Part shown: positions 1 to 7,379 of the stretch, in pieces
Layout of the letters: each line of letters starts with the position of its first letter
How positions within the stretch are numbered: position 1 is the first letter of the stretch
Origin: Desulfococcus sp. 4484_241
Lineage (GTDB): Bacteria; Desulfobacterota; Desulfobacteria; Desulfobacterales; Desulfosudaceae
Assembly: GCA_002085115.1 (NCBI GenBank)
Contig: MZGQ01000018.1
Location: 1-33,320 of the forward strand
Direction of reading: 5' to 3'
Length of the DNA: 33,320 nt
Notes under the pieces: model-generated
Told to the model about the DNA's origin: nothing
Databases searched by the model: none
Seen by the model: the letters and a program-made list of their open reading frames with translations, nothing else
Position numbers and translations under genes: made by a program

Positions 1-102
1 TTGGTCGACAAAAGGACGGATGTAGGAATTTCCGGTACTTACGGTCGGGGAGACCCCATTTGGAAACGTAATTTGGCCTACAACTGTCGAACGCGGGTTT
101 AA
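1..102 (+). CDS. possible 3' end of an upstream gene (33 codons)
   Basis: Frame 1 is open from the first base of the window to a TAA at 100-102, giving 33 residues that end in basic and aromatic residues (…WKRNLAYNCRTRV). The other two forward frames are interrupted within the same stretch. No domain is recognisable in so short a piece. It could be the tail of a gene starting before the window, or chance; the length alone does not decide. Confidence 0.25.
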   Translation: MVDKRTDVGISGTYGRGDPIWKRNLAYNCRTRV

Positions 103-143
103 TGCTATCCAAAGCCGGGCAAAAATTTAAATGCCGGCCGATA

Positions 144-172
144 TTGATTTTCCGGAAAAATCCGGATAGCAT
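144..172 (+). promoter_or_regulatory. candidate promoter of the cheAWBR operon
   Basis: TTGATT (144-149) and TAGCAT (167-172) are spaced by 17 bases, a fair sigma-70 match. The spacer holds two copies of TCCGGA separated by AAAA. A sigma-28 (FliA)-like -10 octamer, GCCGATAT (137-144), overlaps the upstream side, but no TAAA box lies at the expected 15-base distance. A 9-bp inverted repeat, ATGCTATCC (102-110) and GGATAGCAT (164-172), brackets the region. Which sigma factor reads this cannot be settled from sequence. Confidence 0.35.
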
Positions 173-246
173 AACAGGGTTTGAATCCTAAAAAAAAGCC
201 GCGCAACAAACGATGCGGCACCTCAACGTCAACCCGGAGGCGTAGC

Positions 247-3200
247 ATGATTATTGAAGATGAAGAAAGCTTGCAGATGTATGTCGAGGAGTCCCTCGAA
301 CATATGGCAAACATCGAAAACAATCTCCTTGAGATAGAAAAGGGCGGTGAAAACGCCGATCCTGAAATCGTAAACGAGGTTTTCCGGGCGGCTCACTCCA
401 TCAAGGGCGGGGCCGGTCTTATGGGGCTCAACAACATCAAAGAGCTTTCCCACAAGGTGGAAAACGTACTTGGCATGATACGGGAAAAAAAGATAATACC
501 CGACCCGAACATAATAAGCGTAGTGCTGTCCGCTTTCGACAAACTCTACGAGATGGTTGTCAACATACGGGAAAGCGAAGAGATGGATATCTCCGAGGAG
601 CTGGTGTCTCTATCCGGGCTCACGTCTGCGTCGCTTCCACCTTCGGAAAAAAAGGACTCGGTAAAAATGGTTGGGGTCACCCTTCCTGGAAGTGACAAAA
701 CACTATTTACCATGAGCCGGCTTGAGCTTGATAATGCAAAAAAGGGCGGGCGTGATCTGTATATCATCGAGCTTGACCTGATGAAAGATATCCATGAGCA
801 GGACAAATCCCTTATGGAGATGTTAAAAACACTGTCAGTAAGCGGGGATATACTGGACTCGACTCTTAGCATAGAATCGGTAGGCACACTTGACGAAGCC
901 CCTCCCGACAAAATCCCGTTCCTTGTGCTTTATGCCTCACGTATAGGCGAAGATATTCTCCATTCGCTTTTCGATGTTCCAAAACACCAGGTACGAAAAA
1001 TCACCGGCTCCATGCTACGCTATGAAAACGGCGATAAAACCGTCCAAAAGGATAAACCAGGGACGGGCATACTGCAGGTAAGAAATGATAGCCTGCAGCA
1101 TGAAGCTCTTCCCCCTGCTGCAACATCAGGAACAACGGATAAAGACACAGGAACAGGGGAGCAACAACCCCTGCCGGGACAGGTGAAGACTGTTGAGCCG
1201 AAAGAAAATATTGAAAGCGGTGAAACAGGAACACCGGAAAACGACACCATAAAAGAGCCTCATCTGAAAACATCCCTTTCCCAGACATCCCTGAGGGTGG
1301 ATGTAAAGCTTCTGGATAATCTTATGACCCTGGCCGGGGAAATGGTCCTCGGACGTAACCAGCTGCTGCAAAGCATTGCTTCAAGGGACCACAAGATGAT
1401 TGCATCGGCGGCGCAGCGTATAAACATGGTTACATCCGAGCTGCAGGACGTCATAATGCGCACGCGCATGCAGTCCATAGGCACCATATTCAACAAGTTC
1501 CCCAGGCTTGTGCGTGACATGTCAAGGGCTCTGGGTAAAAGAGTGGACCTTACCATAGAAGGAACCGAGGTTGAACTTGATAAAACCATCATAGAGGCGA
1601 TCAGCGAGCCGTTGATACACCTTGTGAGAAACTCGGTGGACCATGGAATAGAACCGCCAGGCAGACGAACCAGCCTTGGGAAAAGCCCTATTGGAAAGAT
1701 ACACCTTGCCGCTCTTCACGAGGCAGGCCAGGTTACGATAGAGATCACGGATGACGGCAAGGGGATCGACGATAATGAAATAGCGGCTGCAGCTGTAAGC
1801 AAAGGGCTGATAACCAAATCAAGGGTTGCCGAGTTAACCAGGAAGGAAAGGATGGAGCTTATCCTGCTGCCGGGATTTTCCACTGCTGAAAGGGTGACCG
1901 ATGTTTCAGGCCGAGGGGTCGGCATGGACGTGGTTAAAACAAACATAGAAAGGCTCGGCGGCTCCATGGAGATTGACTCCGTGCCTGGGAAATACACCAC
2001 TATCTATATAAAACTGCCTCTTACCCTTGCGATCATCCCAAGCCAGATAGTATCTGTTTCCGGTGAAAGATACGCAATACCGCAGGTGAATATAGACGAA
2101 CTTCTGAGAATACCGGCCGACCAGGTGAAAAACAGGATCGAAAAGATCGGCGATGCGCCGGTAGTCAGGCTAAGGGGCAGGCTGCTTCCACTGGTTACGC
2201 TGGCGGATATCCTTGGAGTCGAAAAGATATTCGTACACCCGGAAGACGGGAAAGTATACAGCGAAAGGCGCATAAATATCGCAGACAGACGATCCATGCA
2301 GCTTATGCCGGAAGAGGATGATAAAAACTCAGAAAAGCAGGCAGATGAAGAAGATGACAGCGGACAGGCTGAAACAGGAGAGAGGATCCCTGCAAGCAGG
2401 AGAAAGATTGAAGACAGAAGGTTTCATGCCACCAGTGCCGTGAACATAGCGGTGGTGTTCCAGGGCGATGTCCGTTACGGGCTGATTGTGGACCGCCTGC
2501 TTGATTCGGAAGAGATCGTTGTAAAACCCCTTGGGTCGCACTTCCGCCAGTGCATGGAGTACAGCGGCGCTACCATAATGGGAGACGGCAGGATTTCGTT
2601 GATATTAGACGTTACCGGCATAGCACATTCAGCGGGCCTCAAGGCACTCGATGTGTCAACAAAGGTGCGTAAGCGGGAAGATGAGAAGAAAAAAGAAACC
2701 GAGAAAGAGAAGAAAAAAGCGTCTTTGCTGATGTTTAAAAACGGCGAGGATGAACAGTTCGCGGTGTCGCTCAGTCTCGTGGAACGGATAGAAAGCATAA
2801 ACCCGTCTTCCATAGAAACCGTCAGCGGGAAAAAGGTCATCCAATACAGGGGCGGGGCACTTCCCCTCTTTTCAATGAATGAAATAGCAAATGTAAAACC
2901 GCTTCCCGAGTCCAAGGAGATAGCCGTTATAGTTTTTGCCATCAACGGCAAGGAGATAGGCCTTATGGTGATACCGCCTGTAGACGCTGTTGAGGTCCCC
3001 ATAACCATCGACTCCAAGGCGCTGAAGCAGCCCGGTATCATAGGCTCGGCAATAATCAACGACCAGACAACCCTGCTGGTTGACATTTTCGAAGCTGCCA
3101 AGATGCTTTATCCGGAATGGACCGGAGACACTGCAATACGGCAGCCGCTGCGTGAAGAGCCCAGAGGCAGTGCCACAATACTGTTCGCCGAAGACTCCGA

Positions 3201-3549
3201 CTTTTTCAGGAAACAGGTCAAGGGCTTCCTTGAAGATGCCGGTTACACTGTTCTCGAGGCTAAAGACGGGCAGCAGGCGTGGAAGCTTCTGCAGGAGAAC
3301 AGCGACCGGGTGGATCTTGTGATAACGGATATAGAGATGCCGGTAATGGACGGGTTTGAACTGACTAAAAAGCTCAGGGAAGACGATCGTTTCAAGGACC
3401 TCTCGGTGCTTGCCTTGACATCCCTTGCCGGTGAAGAGGATATCGTCAAGGGCAAACAGATCGGCATATCTGACTATCATATAAAAATGGACAGGGGAAA
3501 ACTGCTTGACACTGTAAAAAGACAGCTTCATAAGGACCGAAAGAAATAG
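247..3549 (+). CDS. cheA: CheA hybrid chemotaxis histidine kinase with extra CheW-like and receiver domains
   Basis: Cytoplasmic kinase that autophosphorylates when receptors signal and passes phosphate to response regulators. The ATG at 247 is chosen over an in-frame TTG at 181 because GGAGG (236-240) sits six bases ahead of it. Of 1100 residues: Hpt domain 1-110 with phospho-acceptor His50 in AAHSIKGGAG; a weakly conserved P2-like region about 140-255; low-complexity linker 260-345; dimerisation helix about 350-405; HATPase with N box near 458-471, G1 DDGKGID (502-508) and G2 GRGVGMD (555-561); CheW-like P5 from about 595 to 800, interrupted by a charged insertion around 665-728; a Lys/Glu-rich linker; a second CheW-like domain about 825-955; and a receiver domain from 976 with Asp1028 in TDIEMPVMDG. 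E. coli CheA has about 650 residues and neither extra domain. The attached receiver may act as phosphate sink or output. First gene of the cluster. Confidence 0.95.
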   Translation: MIIEDEESLQMYVEESLEHMANIENNLLEIEKGGENADPEIVNEVFRAAHSIKGGAGLMGLNNIKELSHKVENVLGMIREKKIIPDPNIISVVLSAFDKLYEMVVNIRESEEMDISEELVSLSGLTSASLPPSEKKDSVKMVGVTLPGSDKTLFTMSRLELDNAKKGGRDLYIIELDLMKDIHEQDKSLMEMLKTLSVSGDILDSTLSIESVGTLDEAPPDKIPFLVLYASRIGEDILHSLFDVPKHQVRKITGSMLRYENGDKTVQKDKPGTGILQVRNDSLQHEALPPAATSGTTDKDTGTGEQQPLPGQVKTVEPKENIESGETGTPENDTIKEPHLKTSLSQTSLRVDVKLLDNLMTLAGEMVLGRNQLLQSIASRDHKMIASAAQRINMVTSELQDVIMRTRMQSIGTIFNKFPRLVRDMSRALGKRVDLTIEGTEVELDKTIIEAISEPLIHLVRNSVDHGIEPPGRRTSLGKSPIGKIHLAALHEAGQVTIEITDDGKGIDDNEIAAAAVSKGLITKSRVAELTRKERMELILLPGFSTAERVTDVSGRGVGMDVVKTNIERLGGSMEIDSVPGKYTTIYIKLPLTLAIIPSQIVSVSGERYAIPQVNIDELLRIPADQVKNRIEKIGDAPVVRLRGRLLPLVTLADILGVEKIFVHPEDGKVYSERRINIADRRSMQLMPEEDDKNSEKQADEEDDSGQAETGERIPASRRKIEDRRFHATSAVNIAVVFQGDVRYGLIVDRLLDSEEIVVKPLGSHFRQCMEYSGATIMGDGRISLILDVTGIAHSAGLKALDVSTKVRKREDEKKKETEKEKKKASLLMFKNGEDEQFAVSLSLVERIESINPSSIETVSGKKVIQYRGGALPLFSMNEIANVKPLPESKEIAVIVFAINGKEIGLMVIPPVDAVEVPITIDSKALKQPGIIGSAIINDQTTLLVDIFEAAKMLYPEWTGDTAIRQPLREEPRGSATILFAEDSDFFRKQVKGFLEDAGYTVLEAKDGQQAWKLLQENSDRVDLVITDIEMPVMDGFELTKKLREDDRFKDLSVLALTSLAGEEDIVKGKQIGISDYHIKMDRGKLLDTVKRQLHKDRKK

Positions 3550-3600
3550 GGGAAAACCACAAAAATCTTTGGCAGGCAAATATCGCGCGAGGAAAAAGGT

Positions 3601-4047
3601 ATGGAAAAAAAAACTGCACGAAACGACCGCACCGAGCTGATAACATTCTACATCGGTAACATCCTCTGCGGAATACCGATAACCGAGATACAGGAGATAA
3701 ACAAGCAGATCGGCAATCTTACCCCTGTGCCAAAGGCGCCTGAATATGTTGCCGGCGTATTGAACCTGCGCGGCATGATTGTCACGATTATGGATATAGG
3801 GAAAAAACTGGGACTCGATCCGATTACTTTGGACAAAAAGAGCAGAAATGTCATTGTCCATTACGGTGATGAACTGGTTGGCATACTGGTTGACCAGGTC
3901 AGCGAGGTCATCTCTTCGGACACCGACGAGATAGAGCCGGCACCGGCCAACCTGGGAGGGGTCCAGGGCGACTACTTTTCGGGTGTACTTAAAACAGAAA
4001 AATTTCTTATAGGAATACTGGACATTAACAAGGTGCTTGCCCCTTGA
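3601..4047 (+). CDS. cheW: CheW chemotaxis coupling protein
   Basis: Adaptor of 148 residues that links CheA to chemoreceptors in the cytoplasmic array. The whole protein is one CheW fold: it opens ITFYIGNILCGIPITEIQEI and contains the conserved APEYVAGVLNLRGMIVTIMD segment, with normal length for the family. The start ATG follows a purine-rich GAGGAAAAAGG. It lies 51 bases after cheA and 66 before cheB on the same strand, so it is probably co-transcribed. CheA here already carries a second CheW-like domain, so this protein may occupy the separate coupling position in the array. Confidence 0.93.
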   Translation: MEKKTARNDRTELITFYIGNILCGIPITEIQEINKQIGNLTPVPKAPEYVAGVLNLRGMIVTIMDIGKKLGLDPITLDKKSRNVIVHYGDELVGILVDQVSEVISSDTDEIEPAPANLGGVQGDYFSGVLKTEKFLIGILDINKVLAP

Positions 4048-4113
4048 AATTCTCCCCGCGGTATAGCCGCATTTAACGCCTGAACCGGCAACAATCTTGC
4101 AGACTGCGCAGAC

Positions 4114-5271
4114 ATGAAAACGAGCGATACAGACAATCTGAAAGTCCTTATAGTAGACGATACAATAATATACCGGAAAATCGTTGGAGACGTGCTTGCC
4201 GAAATCCCGGGCGTTGAGGTGGTTGGAACGGCCAGCAACGGCAAGACTGCCATCTCCCGGATAATCTCCCTCCATCCGGACCTGCTTACCCTTGACATCG
4301 AGATGCCCGGCATGGACGGCATCGAGGTGCTGGAGACGATCAACAGGCAGGAGCTGGATGTAGGCGTAATAATGCTTAGCTCCCTGACCCACGAAGGGAG
4401 CGAACTGACCGTAAAAGCCCTGCAGCTCGGAGCCTTTGACTTCATTCCAAAGCCCGAGTCAGGGTCAATGAGCGAGAACAAGGCAGTTATAAAGGAAAAA
4501 CTGTCCACCATAATACGGTCTTTCGCCGGCAGAAGGGAGATAAAAAGAATCCTGAGCGGACACGTAACCATGCCCAGGCATGCCGACCGCCCAACCGCCA
4601 TGGAAACGCTCAGGCGTCCGCTGGTGACGGCGGAAACAGTGGCCGAACGACTGGAAAAAGTGGCACGCAAGCGTCCTGGAAGGATGCTTGCCTCAAAGGT
4701 GGTGGCGATAGGCATCTCAACGGGCGGCCCAAGGGCGCTTGGGACCCTTATTCCCATGCTGCCGGAAGATATCAATATCCCGATCCTGATTGTCCAGCAC
4801 ATGCCCCCTCTTTTCACGCAGTCACTTGCAAAAAGCCTGAACTCAAAAACCGGTCTCCATGTAAAGGAGGCGGAAAATGGAGAGCCTCTTGTCCCGAACA
4901 CCGTATACATAGCGCCTGGAGGCAGGCACATGAAACTGTCTACAGGGGCAAACGGTGAAAAAATAATAACCATAACCGACGACCCCCCTGAAAACAGCTG
5001 CAGGCCATCGGTTGATTACCTGTTCCGCTCGGTTGCCAAACATTTCGGAGAGGCAGCGACCGGTGTCATAATGACCGGTATGGGATCGGACGGAAGCCGG
5101 GGCCTGGAGATAATGAAAGAAAACAATGCGTTTGTAGTAGCGCAGGATGAGCCAACATGCACCGTGTTTGGAATGCCGCGTGGCCCGATCGAAGCCGGGA
5201 TTGTGGATGTGGTCGCTCCCCTGGACAAGATAGCCGGCGAAATAGTTAACTCTGTCAGAATGTCCAGATAG
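4114..5271 (+). CDS. cheB: CheB protein-glutamate methylesterase/glutaminase
   Basis: Two-domain response regulator of 385 residues that removes methyl groups from, and deamidates, chemoreceptor glutamines and glutamates, for adaptation. The receiver domain spans about 9-125 with acidic pocket VDD (14-16), phospho-acceptor Asp61 in LDIEMPGMDG and the conserved Lys in IPKPE (113). After a linker, the methylesterase domain spans about 193-380, with the expected Ser202 (GISTGGP), His229 (VQHMPP) and Asp326 (TGMGSDG) triad. Length and order are typical. No strong ribosome-binding site precedes the ATG, which suits coupled translation within the operon. cheR starts seven bases after its stop. Confidence 0.95.
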   Translation: MKTSDTDNLKVLIVDDTIIYRKIVGDVLAEIPGVEVVGTASNGKTAISRIISLHPDLLTLDIEMPGMDGIEVLETINRQELDVGVIMLSSLTHEGSELTVKALQLGAFDFIPKPESGSMSENKAVIKEKLSTIIRSFAGRREIKRILSGHVTMPRHADRPTAMETLRRPLVTAETVAERLEKVARKRPGRMLASKVVAIGISTGGPRALGTLIPMLPEDINIPILIVQHMPPLFTQSLAKSLNSKTGLHVKEAENGEPLVPNTVYIAPGGRHMKLSTGANGEKIITITDDPPENSCRPSVDYLFRSVAKHFGEAATGVIMTGMGSDGSRGLEIMKENNAFVVAQDEPTCTVFGMPRGPIEAGIVDVVAPLDKIAGEIVNSVRMSR

Positions 5272-5278
5272 TCTGTCC

Positions 5279-6175
5279 ATGTCCGAAATAACTCCAATAG
5301 AATTCAAAGTCTTTGCAAAGTATATCTTTGACATATCCGGTATATCCCTAAGGGAGGGTAAGGAATACCTTGTAGAAACGCGACTTTCACCTCTTCTTGA
5401 GAAATACGGATGTGTCTCGTTCAGCGAGCTGTACTATAAGGCCAAAAGGGACAAGGAGCTGGAAAAGGAGATAATAGATTCCATCTCCACAAACGAAACC
5501 TTCTTTTTCCGTGACGTCACCCCGTTTGAACTGCTGCAATACAAGATACTTCCAGACCTTATAGACAAAAGAAGTGCGGCTGCCGGAACAGGCTCAAAGA
5601 TACCCATACGTATACTTTCGGTGGGCTGCGCCACAGGCCAGGAGGTTTACAGCATTGTTTTCGTCATAAGAGAGCTTGGTCTCGGTACAGACAATTACGA
5701 CATAAGAGTGCTTGGCGTCGATATCTCGAATGCCGCTGTTTCAAAGGCCAGCTACGGGGTCTATTCTGAATTCGAACTCTCGCGGGGACTCACAAAAGAG
5801 CAAATTGAACGTTACTTTATAAAAATAAACGACTCGTCCTGGAAAATAAAGGACGAGTACCGCTGGCTTGCCAGCTTTGAAACATGCAACATACTTGATC
5901 CCTCCACAAGGCCGGGAACGTTTGACATAATATTCTGCCGTAACGTGGGTATCTATTTCACGCCGGTGGACAGGATAAAGCTTTATGAAAAAATCTACGA
6001 CATGCTTGAACCTGACGGTTACCTGATCATAGGATCAACCGAATCTCTCACCTATGACACAGACAGGTTCATTCCGAAAAAATACATAAGAACCATCTTC
6101 TACCAGCCCACACCGGAAAAAGAGCAGCCCCCCGGGACTATAAAATCTTTAACAGCCACTACGGGAATAGGCTGA
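5279..6175 (+). CDS. cheR: CheR chemoreceptor glutamate methyltransferase
   Basis: SAM-dependent methyltransferase of 298 residues that methylates receptor glutamates and opposes CheB. The N-terminal helical CheR domain includes SISTNETFFFRD (68-79), a hallmark of the family. The SAM-binding site is LSVGCATGQEVYS (113-125), and FCRNVGIYF (219-227) matches the usual FCRNVLIYF with Gly for Leu. The start is seven bases after the cheB stop, so translation is probably coupled. There is no TPR extension. It is the last recognisable gene of the cluster; no cheD, cheC, cheY or receptor gene follows. Confidence 0.95.
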   Translation: MSEITPIEFKVFAKYIFDISGISLREGKEYLVETRLSPLLEKYGCVSFSELYYKAKRDKELEKEIIDSISTNETFFFRDVTPFELLQYKILPDLIDKRSAAAGTGSKIPIRILSVGCATGQEVYSIVFVIRELGLGTDNYDIRVLGVDISNAAVSKASYGVYSEFELSRGLTKEQIERYFIKINDSSWKIKDEYRWLASFETCNILDPSTRPGTFDIIFCRNVGIYFTPVDRIKLYEKIYDMLEPDGYLIIGSTESLTYDTDRFIPKKYIRTIFYQPTPEKEQPPGTIKSLTATTGIG

Positions 6176-6210
6176 AACATATTTTCACGGTCATCTAAAT
6201 GGTTACGCGG

Positions 6211-6477
6211 GTTTCTTATCACATGCAGCGCAGGTGAAGCCGAAGGCCAAGCTGCCGGGTGTCTTTTTCTTTTGGTTCTTTTCTTTTGGGCAAGCAAAAG
6301 AAAAGAACAATAAATAACTTCTCCAAGACAGCTTTTTTCAATTTTTGAGCCGCACCAGCTTGCCCCCAACCCCTTGCCATCCGAGGGACAAAGAAAACCG
6401 CCTCCCATTCCAACGCCTGCCAGTTATGCTCTTGCGAGCAAAAGTCAAGAGCAGACTGTCCCCTTTACTGACCCCTT
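6211..6477 (+). repeat. dispersed repeat family A, copy 1 (long form)
   Basis: It begins GTTTCTTATCACATGCAGCG and ends near a GAGCAAAAGTCAAGAGCAGA tail (6436-6455). The first 65 bases match copy 3 at 22041-22107. The part from about 6350 to 6456 matches copy 2 at 16385-16548 (shared TTGCCCC, AACCCCTTG and CCATCC blocks and the tail). An internal block of about 110 bases with a perfect hairpin is missing from copy 2. No ORF in it is convincing. The family resembles interspersed repeats or debris of a small mobile element. It fills much of the gene-free stretch 6176-6671. Confidence 0.7.
6275..6308. repeat. perfect 14-bp hairpin inside repeat A copy 1
   Basis: GTTCTTTTCTTTTG (6275-6288), a six-base loop, then the exact reverse complement CAAAAGAAAAGAAC (6295-6308). 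No T-run follows on the + strand, so it is not a canonical intrinsic terminator, though it could end or protect the cheR transcript. Similar polypyrimidine/polypurine hairpins are, from memory, common in interspersed repeats of other proteobacteria. Confidence 0.6.
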
Positions 6478-6556
6478 TATAACCGGTTTTTCAAATTTAT
6501 CCTGATTAAAACGGCAAGCAGTTGACTAAAAAGGCTTTCATGTCGTAGCATTTCCT

Positions 6557-6621
6557 ATTCTCCTTGTGGTCTTGGTTGTTTTTTTCTTCAATAAAAGTTC
6601 ACCATCTCCCACAAGGAGAAT
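6557..6621. repeat. 13-bp perfect inverted repeat with 39-base spacer
   Basis: ATTCTCCTTGTGG (6557-6569) pairs exactly with CCACAAGGAGAAT (6609-6621). The spacer is T/A-rich. It lies between repeat A copy 1 and an AT-rich small ORF. It could be an attenuator stem, a pair of terminal repeats of a decayed element, or an operator. No transposase lies between the arms. Confidence 0.45.
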
Positions 6622-6671
6622 CCTTTCCATACAGAACGTTATTCTAAAATTCGTTTTTGGATACTAATGTT

Positions 6672-6899
6672 ATGAAATATTATAGCTACAATTGGTTTGA
6701 AAAAAGAGAAAGAAGTTATCACTTAATAAGTAAATTATTAAAATATATTGGGACTGCAGGAGTTTTTTATTATACATTTGATTTTGATCCTTATGGTGTA
6801 GCACCAATTGCCATGGCATTATTTAATCTTGCCAGTGTGTGGGCTGGAGCAAAATCAAAAAAAATTAGGAAACAAAGATATTCTTATATTAACCGATGA
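6672..6899 (+). CDS. small hypothetical protein, possibly membrane-associated
   Basis: An open frame of 75 codons with ATG at 6672; an in-frame TTG at 6657 would add five residues. Neither has a clear ribosome-binding site. The product has a basic, aromatic N-terminus, a moderately hydrophobic stretch at about residues 22-58 (IGTAGVFYYTF…AMALFNLASVWAGA) and a strongly basic tail. I recognise no family. The DNA is far richer in A and T than the neighbouring genes, as expected of transferred or non-coding DNA. It sits between two dispersed repeats. It may be a real accessory gene or chance. Confidence 0.35.
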   Translation: MKYYSYNWFEKRERSYHLISKLLKYIGTAGVFYYTFDFDPYGVAPIAMALFNLASVWAGAKSKKIRKQRYSYINR

Positions 6900-6933
6900 A
6901 AACTTCCTGAAAAGAAATCAAAATTACACTATT

Positions 6934-6989
6934 ATCCAAAAACGGTTTCTGGACAGCATATCGATAATAGCGAAAAACCCACAAAGGCC
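6934..6989 (+). repeat. dispersed repeat family B, copy 1 (partial)
   Basis: It contains GACAGCATATCGATAATAGC followed by GAAAAACCCACAAAGGCC, nearly identical to copies at 16235-16360 and 20605-20730. The palindrome TATCGATA is conserved in all three. Similarity stops after AAAGGCC, so this copy lacks the second half of the element. Confidence 0.75.
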
Positions 6990-7005
6990 TATAAATATGC
7001 GGGTA

Positions 7006-7029
7006 GCACCGGCAACTTGTTGCCGGTGC
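7006..7029. repeat. perfect 11-bp palindrome/hairpin
   Basis: GCACCGGCAAC (7006-7016) and GTTGCCGGTGC (7019-7029) are exact reverse complements around TT. It lies directly after repeat B copy 1. No T-run follows, so it is more like a REP/BIME-type hairpin than a terminator. Confidence 0.55.
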
Positions 7030-7379
7030 GCAAAGCACAAGAGGCAAAAGACTCTCACGCTAATGGCGTTATCGGCACACCCGCCTATTTTCTCTTCAAA
7101 TACCACCCGGCAAAACTGACCCTCCACTCTTCCGGTAGCTCGGCCAGCCGCTACTCATTGTTGTGTCGTCGTCCTTTTTTATTCCCCGACTCCAAAGCGC
7201 GGCGCCTGTCAAAAAAGCGCCATACCCCATTCCCGATACCCTCCAATTCCAAAACGCCGTTTGTAAAACTTTTGTAATTATATAGTGTTAAAGGAAATGT
7301 GTCTTGCGCATCCGCTTTTGCTGTCTTATCTTTAACTCATATCGTAATCATGAATAACCATAAAATCGAGGAGCAACCC
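7030..7379. other. gene-free stretch upstream of the radical SAM gene
   Basis: No convincing gene was seen. Around 7150-7185 the sequence (TCATTGTTGTGTCGTCGTCC and following T-run) resembles a degraded start of repeat A copy 2. The last 120 bases become AT-rich, with TATAGT at 7281-7286 as a possible -10, but no good -35 is at the right distance. Confidence 0.4.

Noticed and set aside
173-246. Possible riboswitch (c-di-GMP type) in the cheA leader
   Set aside because: There is a small GCCGC/GCGGC pairing near 198-220, but the conserved GEMM core bases are absent.
2872-4392. Minus-strand open frame of 506 codons
   Set aside because: It runs antisense through cheA, cheW and the start of cheB, all with clear domain evidence. 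Its product is Tyr/His/Cys-rich with no recognisable domain; a codon-bias shadow.
3972-4973. Minus-strand open frame of 333 codons
   Set aside because: Antisense to the end of cheW and most of cheB; Ser/Arg-rich low-complexity product, typical of a shadow frame.
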